A DNA stretch of 64,000 nucleotides from Bacteroidota bacterium (GTDB lineage Bacteria; Bacteroidota; Bacteroidia; Sphingobacteriales; Sphingobacteriaceae), in contig JAJYRG010000001.1 of assembly GCA_021794195.1 (NCBI GenBank), positions 12,244-76,243 of the forward strand. Direction: 5' to 3'. A program made the translations under genes and the position numbers. Positions 1 to 7,946 of this stretch are shown here, piece after piece (position 1 is the stretch's first letter; each line of letters starts with the position of its first letter). The notes beneath the pieces were generated by a model that did not search any database, was not told the origin of the DNA, and worked only from the letters and a program-made list of their open reading frames with translations.

Positions 1-153
1 GGAGCGCTCTGTTAATAGAGGGAGGGAGCGGTCATGTCTCCGAGCTCCAGCGGAGCGGAATTATTATTATTTGGAAAGACTATTATCTTTAAAGCATAAA
101 GCTGAGAATATGCTTGCTACACCAAGTATATAATAGAATAGGGAAGCCTTATT
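1..153. other. Left-edge non-coding stretch with GGAGC-rich repeats
   Basis: The first ~60 bases are much richer in G+C than the surroundings and repeat the word GGAGC or its complement several times (GAGCGCTC palindrome, GGGAGCGG, GCTCC-AGC-GGAGC). One plus-strand frame is open from the window edge to about base 133, but its composition does not look convincingly coding. The rest is AT-rich spacer beyond the argC stop. It could be an extragenic repeat or the tail of an unseen gene; I cannot decide from this window. Confidence 0.25.
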
Positions 154-1173
154 TTAAAAGGCTATACTTTTTAAATGTAAACCTGCTTTTTCATTTAAAC
201 CAAACATCAAGTTCATATTCTGTACTGCTTGTCCGGAAGCCCCTTTTATCAAGTTATCTTCTGCTGCCGCAATCAGTAAAGTATTCTCTTGTTTTTCTAA
301 ATGTAAAAGTACTTTATTCGTATTTACTACTTGTTTCAAGTAAATATTTTGCCGGCTGATATGTGTAAAAGGATGTTCTGCATAATAGTTTTCAAAAAGT
401 GTATACGCTTCTTCCAGGCTGAGATCGGAGGTTAAGTACGTCGTAGAAAAAATGCCTCTGGGAAAATCTCCGCGCTGAGGGATGATGAAGATTTTTTCTG
501 CCGCTGCTTCTATTAGGTTGCCTTGTCCGGCAGAGATAAAACCAGCTTGTAAATGATTCAAACTTTCCGAAATTTCCTGCAGATGTTGATGTTCAAAAAC
601 TTTATATGCTGAGAGGTTATTCGCTCTCCAACTAAAATGGGTAGTGGGTGTAGGGCGTTGGCCCGCACCTGTAGAACCTGTAGTGGCGTTTATATGTATA
701 GAGCTTTTTAGTAATTTTTCAGCGGCTAAGGGCAACAATGAAAGGGTAAGTCCGGTAGCAAAACAGCCGGGATTAGCAATATAATCCGCTTGCTTGATTT
801 TATCTCTATTGAGTTCAGGCAAACCATATACGAAAGACTTGTTTTTATACGTATTGTCGGCAGATAAGCGGTAGTCCTGTGCTAAATCGATGATTTTTAT
901 GTCTTTGGGAATATCGTGGCTTTCCAGAAATTTGCGGGAATTTCCATGCCCTAAACATAAAAACAATACATCTATTTCCCAGTTAAATGTGTCAGAAAAG
1001 CTTAATTCTGTATCCCCAAACAGATCTTGGTGCACATGGTGTACTTTGTTTCCTGCATTTGATGCGCTGTGAGCGAATACAATTTCAGCCTGCGGGTGAA
1101 AGATCAATAATCTGATTAATTCTCCACCTGTATAGCCTGCGGAACCCACTATTCCTACTTTGATCCTCTTCAT
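154..1173 (-). CDS. argC: N-acetyl-gamma-glutamyl-phosphate reductase
   Basis: NADPH-dependent reduction of acylated gamma-glutamyl phosphate to the semialdehyde, the third step of arginine synthesis, in the cytoplasm. The N-terminal dinucleotide-binding loop reads GIVGSAGYTGGEL (residues 7-19), and the catalytic cysteine sits in NPGCFATG (Cys137). Length 339 aa is normal for the short bacterial type. It lies 59 bp after argG on the same strand, so it is probably the third gene of a GNAT-argG-argC operon. Bacteroides fragilis runs this pathway on N-succinyl rather than N-acetyl intermediates, so the acyl group used here is uncertain. No argB, argD or transcarbamylase is inside the window; they may follow beyond the left edge. 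Confidence 0.96.
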   Translation of the reverse strand: MKRIKVGIVGSAGYTGGELIRLLIFHPQAEIVFAHSASNAGNKVHHVHQDLFGDTELSFSDTFNWEIDVLFLCLGHGNSRKFLESHDIPKDIKIIDLAQDYRLSADNTYKNKSFVYGLPELNRDKIKQADYIANPGCFATGLTLSLLPLAAEKLLKSSIHINATTGSTGAGQRPTPTTHFSWRANNLSAYKVFEHQHLQEISESLNHLQAGFISAGQGNLIEAAAEKIFIIPQRGDFPRGIFSTTYLTSDLSLEEAYTLFENYYAEHPFTHISRQNIYLKQVVNTNKVLLHLEKQENTLLIAAAEDNLIKGASGQAVQNMNLMFGLNEKAGLHLKSIAF

Positions 1174-1232
1174 TTTAACTGATTTTTTATTGAAAAAGTA
1201 AAAACTTATTAAATTCCTGATGAATATCGTCT

Positions 1233-2426
1233 TTATTTTTCATTACTTTTATTGACTTTATGCCAGATGTTGGTTTGATTCGCGAAGATCTTTGAAAAAC
1301 CTTTCACATCGTCTCCACTCCAGGCTTTATTTAACTCTCCATATGCTCCAAAACGGCTTGCCATAAGGTCGTTTGGTGATTCTATCCCGAGGATAACGAA
1401 ACGGTAAGGATGTAATTCAACAAACACTTTTCCATTCACGGTAGCCTGGGTACTGCTCAAAAAAGCTTCCATATCCCGCATTATAGGGTCGTGCAGCTGT
1501 CCTTCATGCAAATAGTTTCCATAAAAAGAAGCTAACTGATCTTTCCAAGACAGTTGCCATTTTGTAAGCGTATGCTTTTCTAATAAGTGATGGGCTTTGA
1601 TTAGGATAATCGGAGCTGCAGCTTCAAAACCTACTCTTCCTTTGATGCCGATTATGGTGTCACCGACATGGATATCCCTTCCTATGCCATAAGGTTGTGC
1701 AATTTCCTGAAGTTGTTGAATCACTTCTACGGGAGACATTTTCTTGTCATTCAGAGCTATGGGTTCTCCTTTTTTAAACTCAATATTTATTTTTTGTGGC
1801 TCGGTGGATGTAATAGGCGTAGGCCAGGCCTCTTCAGGGAGGTATTGATGAGAAGTCAATGTTTCTGCTCCTCCTACAGAAGTTCCCCATATTCCTTTGT
1901 TAATAGAATAAACCGCTTTTTCGGCATTGTATTCTACACCATGTTTGTGCAGATAACTGATTTCTTCTTCGCGGCTCAACGTCTGATCCCGAATGGGAGT
2001 AATGATTTCAACGTCAGGTATTAAAGTATTGAAAACCATGTCAAAGCGTACTTGGTCGTTGCCAGCGCCTGTGGAACCATGGGCAACATATCCAGCGCCT
2101 ATTTTTTTAACATAATTAGCAATAGCCGTCGCTTGGCATACACGCTCAGCAGAGACAGAAAGAGGGTATGTGCCGTTTTTTAAAATATTGCCATAGATTA
2201 AATATTTGATATTATCACGGTAAAAGTTTTCAGTTTCATCAATGGTAATATGAGATTTTACACCTAGTGCATAAGCACGCTTTTCAGTTTCAGCAAGTTC
2301 TTCTTCGCTAAACCCACCCGTATTAACTAAAACAGAGTGAATTTCCATACCGAGTTCTCTCGATAAATATAGGCAACAATAAGTGGTGTCAAGTCCGCCA
2401 CTAAAAGCTAAAACTACTTTTTTCAT
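1233..2426 (-). CDS. argG: Argininosuccinate synthase
   Basis: Joins citrulline and aspartate using ATP to give argininosuccinate, the penultimate step of arginine synthesis. The PP-loop ATP pyrophosphatase motif AFSGGLDTTY is at residues 8-17, and further family blocks such as YVAHGSTGAGNDQVRF are intact. Length 397 aa is normal. It is the middle gene of the arginine operon, 78 bp after the GNAT gene and 59 bp before argC. Transcription is probably shared from upstream of the GNAT gene. Confidence 0.97.
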   Translation of the reverse strand: MKKVVLAFSGGLDTTYCCLYLSRELGMEIHSVLVNTGGFSEEELAETEKRAYALGVKSHITIDETENFYRDNIKYLIYGNILKNGTYPLSVSAERVCQATAIANYVKKIGAGYVAHGSTGAGNDQVRFDMVFNTLIPDVEIITPIRDQTLSREEEISYLHKHGVEYNAEKAVYSINKGIWGTSVGGAETLTSHQYLPEEAWPTPITSTEPQKINIEFKKGEPIALNDKKMSPVEVIQQLQEIAQPYGIGRDIHVGDTIIGIKGRVGFEAAAPIILIKAHHLLEKHTLTKWQLSWKDQLASFYGNYLHEGQLHDPIMRDMEAFLSSTQATVNGKVFVELHPYRFVILGIESPNDLMASRFGAYGELNKAWSGDDVKGFSKIFANQTNIWHKVNKSNEK

Positions 2427-2504
2427 GAATTTTATATCTTTTATTTGAGTGTTGTTATTAAATAAATATAGTAAATACTTTGTTATCCTTTGTAAAATAT
2501 AAAG

Positions 2505-3188
2505 CTATACAGTTTCAATAATTTTACGGATAGGTTTAAATATTTTCTTACTGATCCGCTTTAAAAGGGATTGTTTTTTTGTCATTCTTTCTAAGCGTTT
2601 TTTTGCTTCTATTTTACGATTTATTTTTTCTTTCCGTTCCTTTTCTTTTTCTACAGGATCCCATAGCATGGCTGTACATAAACAATTTTGGCGGCCTTTG
2701 CTCATTAATATATCGTAATTTACACAGCTTTTGCAGCCATCCCAAAAGGCATCGTCTTCGGTAAGTTCGGAATAGGTTACGGGTTCATACCCCAGATCCG
2801 AATTGATTTTCATGACAGCTCTTCCCGTAGTAAGCCCGAATAGCTTGGCCTTTGGATACCTTTCACGGGAAAGCTCAAAAGCACGTTTTTTAATCGCTTT
2901 TGCAAGACCTGCTTTTCTAAATTCCGGAGCAACGATTAAGCCTGAGTTAGCTACATATTCTCCATGTCCCCATGTTTCTATATAGCAAAATCCTGCCCAC
3001 CGCCCATCTTTATGCAAAGCAATAACCGCTTTACCTTCTTCCATTTTCCGCGCTACGTACGCCGGTTTACGTCTGGCGATACCTGTGCCTCTTACCTTGG
3101 CAGATTCAAACATTTCATCACAAATCTGTGTGGCGAATATTATATGTTCGCTGTTTGCAGGCTGTATAAGAAAATCTGTTAAATACAT
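2505..3188 (-). CDS. GNAT acyltransferase of the arginine operon, probable glutamate N-acyltransferase
   Basis: The N-terminal ~140 residues form a GNAT fold. The acyl-CoA pyrophosphate loop is RKAGLAKA (residues 91-98), preceded by the usual beta strand GLIVAPEF. The position as first gene before argG and argC suggests it makes the first pathway intermediate by acylating glutamate (N-acetylglutamate synthase, or a succinyl version). This function is inferred from context. After the fold come four cysteines (Cys152, 155, 169, 171; CKSC and CLC), which could bind metal or an Fe-S cluster, and then a strongly basic tail of about 45 residues rich in Lys/Arg. Classical ArgA has an amino-acid-kinase regulatory domain, which is absent here, so feedback control by arginine would need another route. 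Confidence 0.75.
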   Translation of the reverse strand: MYLTDFLIQPANSEHIIFATQICDEMFESAKVRGTGIARRKPAYVARKMEEGKAVIALHKDGRWAGFCYIETWGHGEYVANSGLIVAPEFRKAGLAKAIKKRAFELSRERYPKAKLFGLTTGRAVMKINSDLGYEPVTYSELTEDDAFWDGCKSCVNYDILMSKGRQNCLCTAMLWDPVEKEKERKEKINRKIEAKKRLERMTKKQSLLKRISKKIFKPIRKIIETV

Positions 3189-3234
3189 TTTATTGACAAA
3201 TCATTGAATGTGGAAACCCTAATTTAATTACTTT

Positions 3235-3259
3235 AAAAACATCAAGCTATCATGTTTTT
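3235..3259 (-). terminator. AT-rich hairpin before the arginine operon (possible attenuator)
   Basis: AAAAACAT pairs perfectly with ATGTTTTT across a 9-base loop. Read on the minus strand the right arm ends in a run of U, like a weak terminator, about 45 bp upstream of the GNAT start codon. The stem has only one G-C-type pair, so it may be just a chance AT-rich repeat. Confidence 0.25.
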
Positions 3260-3284
3260 TTGCGAGAGATACACTGCCTCTTTC

Positions 3285-3419
3285 TTAAGCTCGGGGCAGA
3301 TAGGGTCGTCGAAATCTGAGGGTAGGTAAGATTTTAATCATAAAATGAGACATAACATGCCGGATATGCATTTTTCTTACATTCAACGTAATGGACGATA
3401 TATCACTTGTTGTACTCAT
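3285..3419 (-). CDS. Possible 44-aa leader peptide of the arginine operon
   Basis: An ATG-started ORF too short for the supplied track. It begins about 20 bp downstream of a TAAATTTG -7-like box and stops 96 bp before the GNAT start. It contains six Arg codons, four of them in the last ten residues (LRFRRPYLPRA). An Arg-rich leader before an arginine operon is the layout expected of translation-coupled attenuation. A 44-codon ORF can easily arise by chance in a 458-bp gap, no strong ribosome site is visible, and no leader of this kind is known to me in this phylum. Confidence 0.25.
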   Translation of the reverse strand: MSTTSDISSITLNVRKMHIRHVMSHFMIKILPTLRFRRPYLPRA

Positions 3420-3438
3420 TTATTTCGTTCAATTAATA

Positions 3439-3446
3439 CAAATTTA
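3439..3446 (-). promoter_or_regulatory. Candidate Bacteroidota -7 box (TAAATTTG) for the arginine operon
   Basis: Minus-strand TAAATTTG matches the TAnnTTTG -7 element of the Bacteroidota primary sigma factor. I find no TTG at the right distance for the -33 element, so support is weak. Confidence 0.3.
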
Positions 3447-3646
3447 CTAAAGTTTTGTGCGAATACATAAAGTTTTGATAAAATTAAAAGCAATTTGCTT
3501 TTTGTTAGAAAAGTAAAAGTGTTGGATATCCCAATAAAATAAACCCCCGGATTTTAAGTTTTCGCCTAAGGTAAACGCGGCCTTTGTTTGAGCTGCATAT
3601 TTTAGATGTGAGAAAAATAAACTAATTTTGCATAAACTTTAAGACA

Positions 3647-3928
3647 ATGGTAGGACCCAGTATTATATTTTATGTGATTTTTGCCCTCCCGTTTTTATAT
3701 GCTATTTATTGGATCTTGAAACAAGAGAAAAATAAAAGCAAATACATTTGGGGGATGATTATCTTTGTCATTCTTGTTATAGCAGGGGTTATTTTTTCTT
3801 TCAAAGGAAGCCGGATGGCAATCCAGAACTATAAGCAGAGGCAAGAAGATGCGCGGAGAATAGAGCGGGAAGAGCTTTCTATCCCTTCGACAGATACTAT
3901 AGATTCATTGGAAGGTGATGAGAAGTAA
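3647..3928 (+). CDS. Small two-helix membrane protein of unknown function
   Basis: 93 aa. Two hydrophobic helices (about residues 5-24 and 34-53) are followed by a charged, mainly soluble C-terminal tail (QRQEDARRIEREE). I do not recognise the family. The two-helix-plus-tail layout resembles many small inner-membrane proteins of Bacteroidota. It stands alone: a 152-bp gap separates it from the protease gene downstream, and the arginine operon is divergent. A TAATTTTG box 17 bp before the start could be its promoter. Confidence 0.6.
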   Translation: MVGPSIIFYVIFALPFLYAIYWILKQEKNKSKYIWGMIIFVILVIAGVIFSFKGSRMAIQNYKQRQEDARRIEREELSIPSTDTIDSLEGDEK

Positions 3929-4098
3929 CCAAAGCGATCTCTTTTCTGCGATCAAAATAAAAGGATGTCTAAAGCCGTTATTACCTTTCGGACAGACGTA
4001 GTTTTATCAGTTCGGATGGCTTGCTATTTGTTATAGCATAAAGAATATTAAGAAGTTGATGAAATTATATAATTGAACACATGACCATACATTTGAAA

Positions 4099-5718
4099 AT
4101 GAAAGTAAAAAGCTTATTCCTTATATTTTTCCTGGTTGGAGCGCATATTTTTAGCTATGCGCAATCGTATAAAGATAATCCTCCTCCGAATTGGTATAAT
4201 TTGGATTATAACGAAGACGGTGTGATGGGGATAAGTACGGAGAAAGCCTATAAGTATCTGGAAGGCCGTAAATCCGAAAAGGTAATAGTAGCGGTTTTGG
4301 ACGGAGGGACGGATATAGAGCATGAGGATCTGAAGGAAGTAGTGTGGGTAAACGAAAAAGAAAATGCGGATAACGGGAAAGATAATGATGGGAATGGATA
4401 TGCGGGAGATGTATACGGTTGGAACTTTATAGGGGGAGCAGATGGAGAAAATGTGCAGTACGATAATTTGGAAGTCACCCGGTTAATTAAAAAGTATGAG
4501 CCAAAGTATATGTCTGTGCTTCCCAGTACGCCTTTGTCAGCAAAGGAAAAAAAGGAATTTATCGCGTACCAAAAAATGGTGAGGGATTATACCGATAAAC
4601 TAGATGAAGCGAATTTTGGTCATTTAAATTATTCGAGATTAAAAGGCGAGCTGGATACGATTTTGCATGTTCTGGAGAAGGATACCAGTAACTTGACACA
4701 AGAAGATCTCAAAAGGTATCAAACTAAAAACGATAGGACGAAGATGGCTCTTAAGATAGCCCGGCAGGGTATAGATGAGGAAGGTTCTTTTGGAAAGTTT
4801 TATGAACAGATTACGGATGCCGAGAAATATTATAATACGCAACTTGAATATCATCTTAATAAAGATTACGAGTCCAGAGGAATTGTGGGCGATGACTATG
4901 AGGATGTCTCTGAGAAGTATTACGGTAATAATGACGTTATTGGCCCGGATGCGGAGCATGGAACTCATGTAGCCGGAATCGTAGGGGCAAAGCGGGGTAA
5001 TGGAATAGGGATAGATGGGGTAGCAGATAATGTAGAGATCATGGCCGTAAGGGTAGTTCCGGATGGTGATGAAAGAGATAAAGATGTAGCGAATGCCATT
5101 CGTTATGCTGTAGATAATGGGGCGAAGGTGATCAACATGAGCTTTGGAAAAGGGTATGCATACAATAAAGAAACTTTGGACGAAGCGATACGGTATGCGG
5201 AAGAAAAAGATGTCCTTTTAGTACATGCCGCAGGGAACGACAATAAAGATACAGATATCCACTCCAATTATCCTACAAAATACTATACAGACAGCTTGGA
5301 TGCAGTAACAGGAGAAGCAGCTAACTACATTACCGTAGGCGCTACAAAATGGCTGAAAGATAAGGAACTTGTTGCCCCATTTTCCAACTATGGATATAAA
5401 AGTGTGGATGTATTTGCTCCGGGTGTAAAAATAAACTCTACTATGCCGGGTTCGACTTATAAAGAAATGCAGGGAACAAGCATGGCAGCGCCCGTAGTTA
5501 CAGGCTTAGCCGCAATATTGCGTTCGTATTTCCCTTCTATGACCGCTCCTGAGGTTAAAAATATCATACTTGAATCTGTAACGAAAGTCGATCAAAAAAT
5601 AAACCTGAAAACTCCGGAAGGCAACAGGAAAGTTTTTTTGGATGAGATAAGTGTAGCAGGTGGCGTTGCAAACGCTTACGAAGCAGTAGTATTAGCGGAT
5701 ATAAAAGGAAATAAATAA
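4099..5718 (+). CDS. Secreted subtilisin-like serine protease (S8 family)
   Basis: The ORF opens at 4081, but the Met at 4099 starts a clean signal peptide (MKVKSLFLIFFLVGAHIFSYAQ), so I prefer it. The catalytic triad is visible: Asp in VAVLDGGTDIEHEDL (about residue 68), His in EHGTHVAGI (about 290) and Ser in GTSMAAPVVTG (about 460). The first motif is D-G-G rather than the usual D-S-G or D-T-G. About 220 residues lie between Asp and His, far more than in subtilisin. Much of this is charged, probably helical insertion after a DNDGNGYAGDVYGWNF block typical of Bacteroidota S8 proteases. No T9SS C-terminal domain is present, so it is probably periplasmic or exported by another route. Confidence 0.88.
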   Translation: MKVKSLFLIFFLVGAHIFSYAQSYKDNPPPNWYNLDYNEDGVMGISTEKAYKYLEGRKSEKVIVAVLDGGTDIEHEDLKEVVWVNEKENADNGKDNDGNGYAGDVYGWNFIGGADGENVQYDNLEVTRLIKKYEPKYMSVLPSTPLSAKEKKEFIAYQKMVRDYTDKLDEANFGHLNYSRLKGELDTILHVLEKDTSNLTQEDLKRYQTKNDRTKMALKIARQGIDEEGSFGKFYEQITDAEKYYNTQLEYHLNKDYESRGIVGDDYEDVSEKYYGNNDVIGPDAEHGTHVAGIVGAKRGNGIGIDGVADNVEIMAVRVVPDGDERDKDVANAIRYAVDNGAKVINMSFGKGYAYNKETLDEAIRYAEEKDVLLVHAAGNDNKDTDIHSNYPTKYYTDSLDAVTGEAANYITVGATKWLKDKELVAPFSNYGYKSVDVFAPGVKINSTMPGSTYKEMQGTSMAAPVVTGLAAILRSYFPSMTAPEVKNIILESVTKVDQKINLKTPEGNRKVFLDEISVAGGVANAYEAVVLADIKGNK

Positions 5719-5783
5719 AAAATAAGAATCTTATATACTATTTATATGTTTCTGAACGTTATAATTGCAAAACGATCAAATAA

Positions 5784-5972
5784 ATGCTTATGGTTCAAAA
5801 CTCTACTAAACAAGATGTGATTTTTCAAGTTGAAAAAAATGATATGGCGGTACAGACAGAGGATCATTGTTTTGAAAAAAAGTTGAAAGTAAAATTACAA
5901 CAAATGACAATAAGCCCTTCAGAGTCTGTAATTCATAACATTTTAAATTACTCGAAAAACTTACTCAAATGA
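5784..5972 (+). CDS. Small conserved-type protein of unknown function (62 aa)
   Basis: Lies 65 bp after the protease and is followed at once by a strong terminator, which supports a real transcribed gene. There is no signal peptide or membrane segment. The C-terminus (SPSESVIHNILNYSKNL) resembles the short PS..T-I-x-NIL-x-(F/Y)-(S/A)K ending that I recall from many tiny Bacteroidota proteins of unknown role. The start could be Met1 or Met3. Confidence 0.55.
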   Translation: MLMVQNSTKQDVIFQVEKNDMAVQTEDHCFEKKLKVKLQQMTISPSESVIHNILNYSKNLLK

Positions 5973-5978
5973 TTGAAA

Positions 5979-6006
5979 GCCTCCGACACTGTTAGGAGGC
6001 TTTTTT
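5979..6006 (+). terminator. Rho-independent terminator
   Basis: GCCTCC pairs with GGAGGC over a 10-base loop and is followed by TTTTTT. It lies 6 bp after the stop of the 62-aa gene. Confidence 0.85.
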
Positions 6007-6161
6007 GTGAGATCTACGTTTCTTGTGAAATTTAGTGACGGCTTTTTCTTTGAAATTTATGACGGGTCCTTGTTTTACGGGGGAATTAGATCTGCACTTA
6101 CTGTATGGGTTTTAGGAATCAGGCTTAAATCATACGCTTTTGGGCTGAATTTACTATCTTT

Positions 6162-6836
6162 ATGCCTATGTTGAAAAAAGAGAGGTATAAAGAATTTGTA
6201 GACTATTTTTCCAAGCATAATCCGGAAGCAAAAACGGAATTACATTACTCCAATTCTTTTGAACTTTTAGTTGCCGTCATACTTTCTGCCCAATGTACTG
6301 ATAAGCGTATAAATCAGGTAACACCGGCTTTATTTGAAAGATTTCCAGATGCACCAACTTTATCAGAGGCATCTGTAGAAGAGGTGTTTACTTATATACG
6401 ATCTGTCAGTTACCCCAATAATAAAGCCAAGCATCTGGTAGGTATGGCAAGAATGTTAGTTACAGATTTTGAGAATGAAATTCCGGAAAAAGTTTCTGAT
6501 CTGATGAAACTGCCGGGCGTAGGGAGAAAAACTGCCAACGTTATTTCTTCAGTTGTTTTTAACCAACCCGCAATGGCTGTAGATACCCATGTATTCCGTG
6601 TAGCCGATCGCATAGGGCTGACTACACGCGCTAAAACTCCTCTCGCTGCTGAAAAGCAATTGGTGAAACACCTTCCGAAAGATACTATCGCTGTAGCTCA
6701 CCATTGGTTGATTTTACATGGTAGGTATATTTGTGTTGCTCGGACTCCGAAATGTGATGTTTGTCCTATTACTTACTTTTGCCGGTATTTTGAGAAGGAA
6801 TATAAAGCGAAAGTTGTAAAGAGAACAGAGAAATAA
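6162..6836 (+). CDS. nth: Endonuclease III (DNA glycosylase/AP lyase)
   Basis: Base-excision repair enzyme removing oxidised pyrimidines and cutting at the abasic site. The helix-hairpin-helix LPGVGRKTANVI carries the catalytic Lys123, and the GPD-region Asp is in AVDTHVFR (Asp141). Four cysteines with C-X6-C-X2-C-X5-C spacing (191, 198, 201, 207) bind the [4Fe-4S] cluster. Length 224 aa is normal. The start may be Met1 or Met3. It is separated from recA by 82 bp and probably transcribed separately. Confidence 0.96.
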   Translation: MPMLKKERYKEFVDYFSKHNPEAKTELHYSNSFELLVAVILSAQCTDKRINQVTPALFERFPDAPTLSEASVEEVFTYIRSVSYPNNKAKHLVGMARMLVTDFENEIPEKVSDLMKLPGVGRKTANVISSVVFNQPAMAVDTHVFRVADRIGLTTRAKTPLAAEKQLVKHLPKDTIAVAHHWLILHGRYICVARTPKCDVCPITYFCRYFEKEYKAKVVKRTEK

Positions 6837-6891
6837 TAAAATTAAAACTAATATATTTAGCAATATATTTTTATAAGTTCATATAAATGGA

Positions 6892-6899
6892 TAGATTTG
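6892..6899 (+). promoter_or_regulatory. Candidate -7 box (TAGATTTG) for recA
   Basis: TAGATTTG fits TAnnTTTG and lies 19 bp before the recA start, giving a very short leader. No clear TTG -33 element is seen. Confidence 0.35.
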
Positions 6900-6918
6900 A
6901 CTACTTAAAACTAATAAA

Positions 6919-7941
6919 ATGAGTAATAAAGATAAATTGAAAGCATTGCAATTGACTTTGGACAAGTTGGAAAAGTCGTACGGTAAAGGTGCTATTATGA
7001 AGTTGGGAGACTCGGCTGTAGAGCCCATAGAATCCATCTCTACCGGATCTTTGGGGCTGGATATAGCACTGGGCATAGGAGGCGTGCCCAAAGGAAGGGT
7101 AACTGAAATTTACGGCCCTGAGTCGTCTGGAAAAACTACTTTAGCTACGCACATCATTGCTGAAGCCCAAAAAAAAGGAGGAATTGCGGCAATTATCGAT
7201 GCGGAACACGCGTTCGATAAATACTATGCTCAGAAACTGGGGGTTGATGTAGAGAATTTATTAATCGCCCAACCGGATAATGGAGAGCAAGCACTGGAAA
7301 TCACAGATAACTTAATTCGTTCAGGAGCAGTGGATGTAGTGGTGATAGACTCTGTGGCAGCACTTGTCCCAAAAGGTGAAATAGAAGGGGAGATGGGAGA
7401 CTCGAAAATGGGTTTACAGGCCCGACTGATGTCGCAAGCTTTACGAAAACTGACCGGAACGATTTCAAAAACAAACTGTAGCTGTATTTTTATCAACCAA
7501 TTGCGTGAAAAAATAGGGGTGATGTTTGGTAATCCAGAAACTACAACAGGAGGGAATGCTTTGAAGTTTTACTCTTCTGTACGGTTGGATATCCGAAGAA
7601 TGGGCCAGATCAAAGATACGGATGAAGTATCGGGGAATAGGGTGAAGGTACGTGTAGTGAAAAATAAAGTAGCTCCGCCATTCCGTATTGCAGAGTTTGA
7701 TATTATGTTTGGCGAAGGAATTTCCAAAGTAGGAGAAATATTAGATTTAGGTGTGGATTATAATATTATCAAAAAGGCGGGTTCTTGGTTCAGTTATGGA
7801 GATACCCGATTGGGGCAAGGCCGCGAAGCCGTAAAAAAACTCTTATTGGATAACCCGGATTTGATGGAAGAATTGGAAAATAAAATACGGACGGAAGTTA
7901 CCGGAGAGGATTTGGATAAAAAAGAATTGGAAGAAAAATAA
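6919..7941 (+). CDS. recA: Recombinase RecA
   Basis: ATP-dependent strand exchange and SOS co-protease. Walker A is GPESSGKTT (residues 66-74), Walker B lies in [12 protein letters not shown], and the DNA-binding loop region [20 protein letters not shown] is intact. At 340 aa it is slightly shorter than E. coli RecA, with an acidic C-terminus. The next gene starts only 5 bp after the stop, so a secreted EEP-family protein is apparently co-transcribed with recA. No LexA-type operator is recognisable upstream. Confidence 0.98.
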   Translation: MSNKDKLKALQLTLDKLEKSYGKGAIMKLGDSAVEPIESISTGSLGLDIALGIGGVPKGRVTEIYGPESSGKTTLATHIIAEAQKKGGIAAIIDAEHAFDKYYAQKLGVDVENLLIAQPDNGEQALEITDNLIRSGAVDVVVIDSVAALVPKGEIEGEMGDSKMGLQARLMSQALRKLTGTISKTNCSCIFINQLREKIGVMFGNPETTTGGNALKFYSSVRLDIRRMGQIKDTDEVSGNRVKVRVVKNKVAPPFRIAEFDIMFGEGISKVGEILDLGVDYNIIKKAGSWFSYGDTRLGQGREAVKKLLLDNPDLMEELENKIRTEVTGEDLDKKELEEK

Positions 7942-7946
7942 ACAAT

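Larger units (their letters stand above)
3189..3646. other. 458-bp divergent intergenic region upstream of the arginine operon
   Basis: No long ORF. On the minus strand it holds a candidate -7 box, a 44-codon ORF with Arg-rich end and an 8-bp hairpin, all listed separately. On the plus strand TAATTTTG lies 17 bp before the start of the 93-aa membrane protein gene. A second short open frame on the minus strand (bases 3245-3337, no start codon) would read DFDDPICPELKKEAVYLS and overlaps the end of the 44-codon ORF in another frame. Confidence 0.6.

Noticed and set aside
3245-3337. 31-codon open frame on the minus strand reading DFDDPICPELKKEAVYLS
   Set aside because: Looks protein-like, but has no start codon, has stops at both ends and overlaps the 44-codon ORF; probably a by-product of the GAC/CGA-rich stretch.
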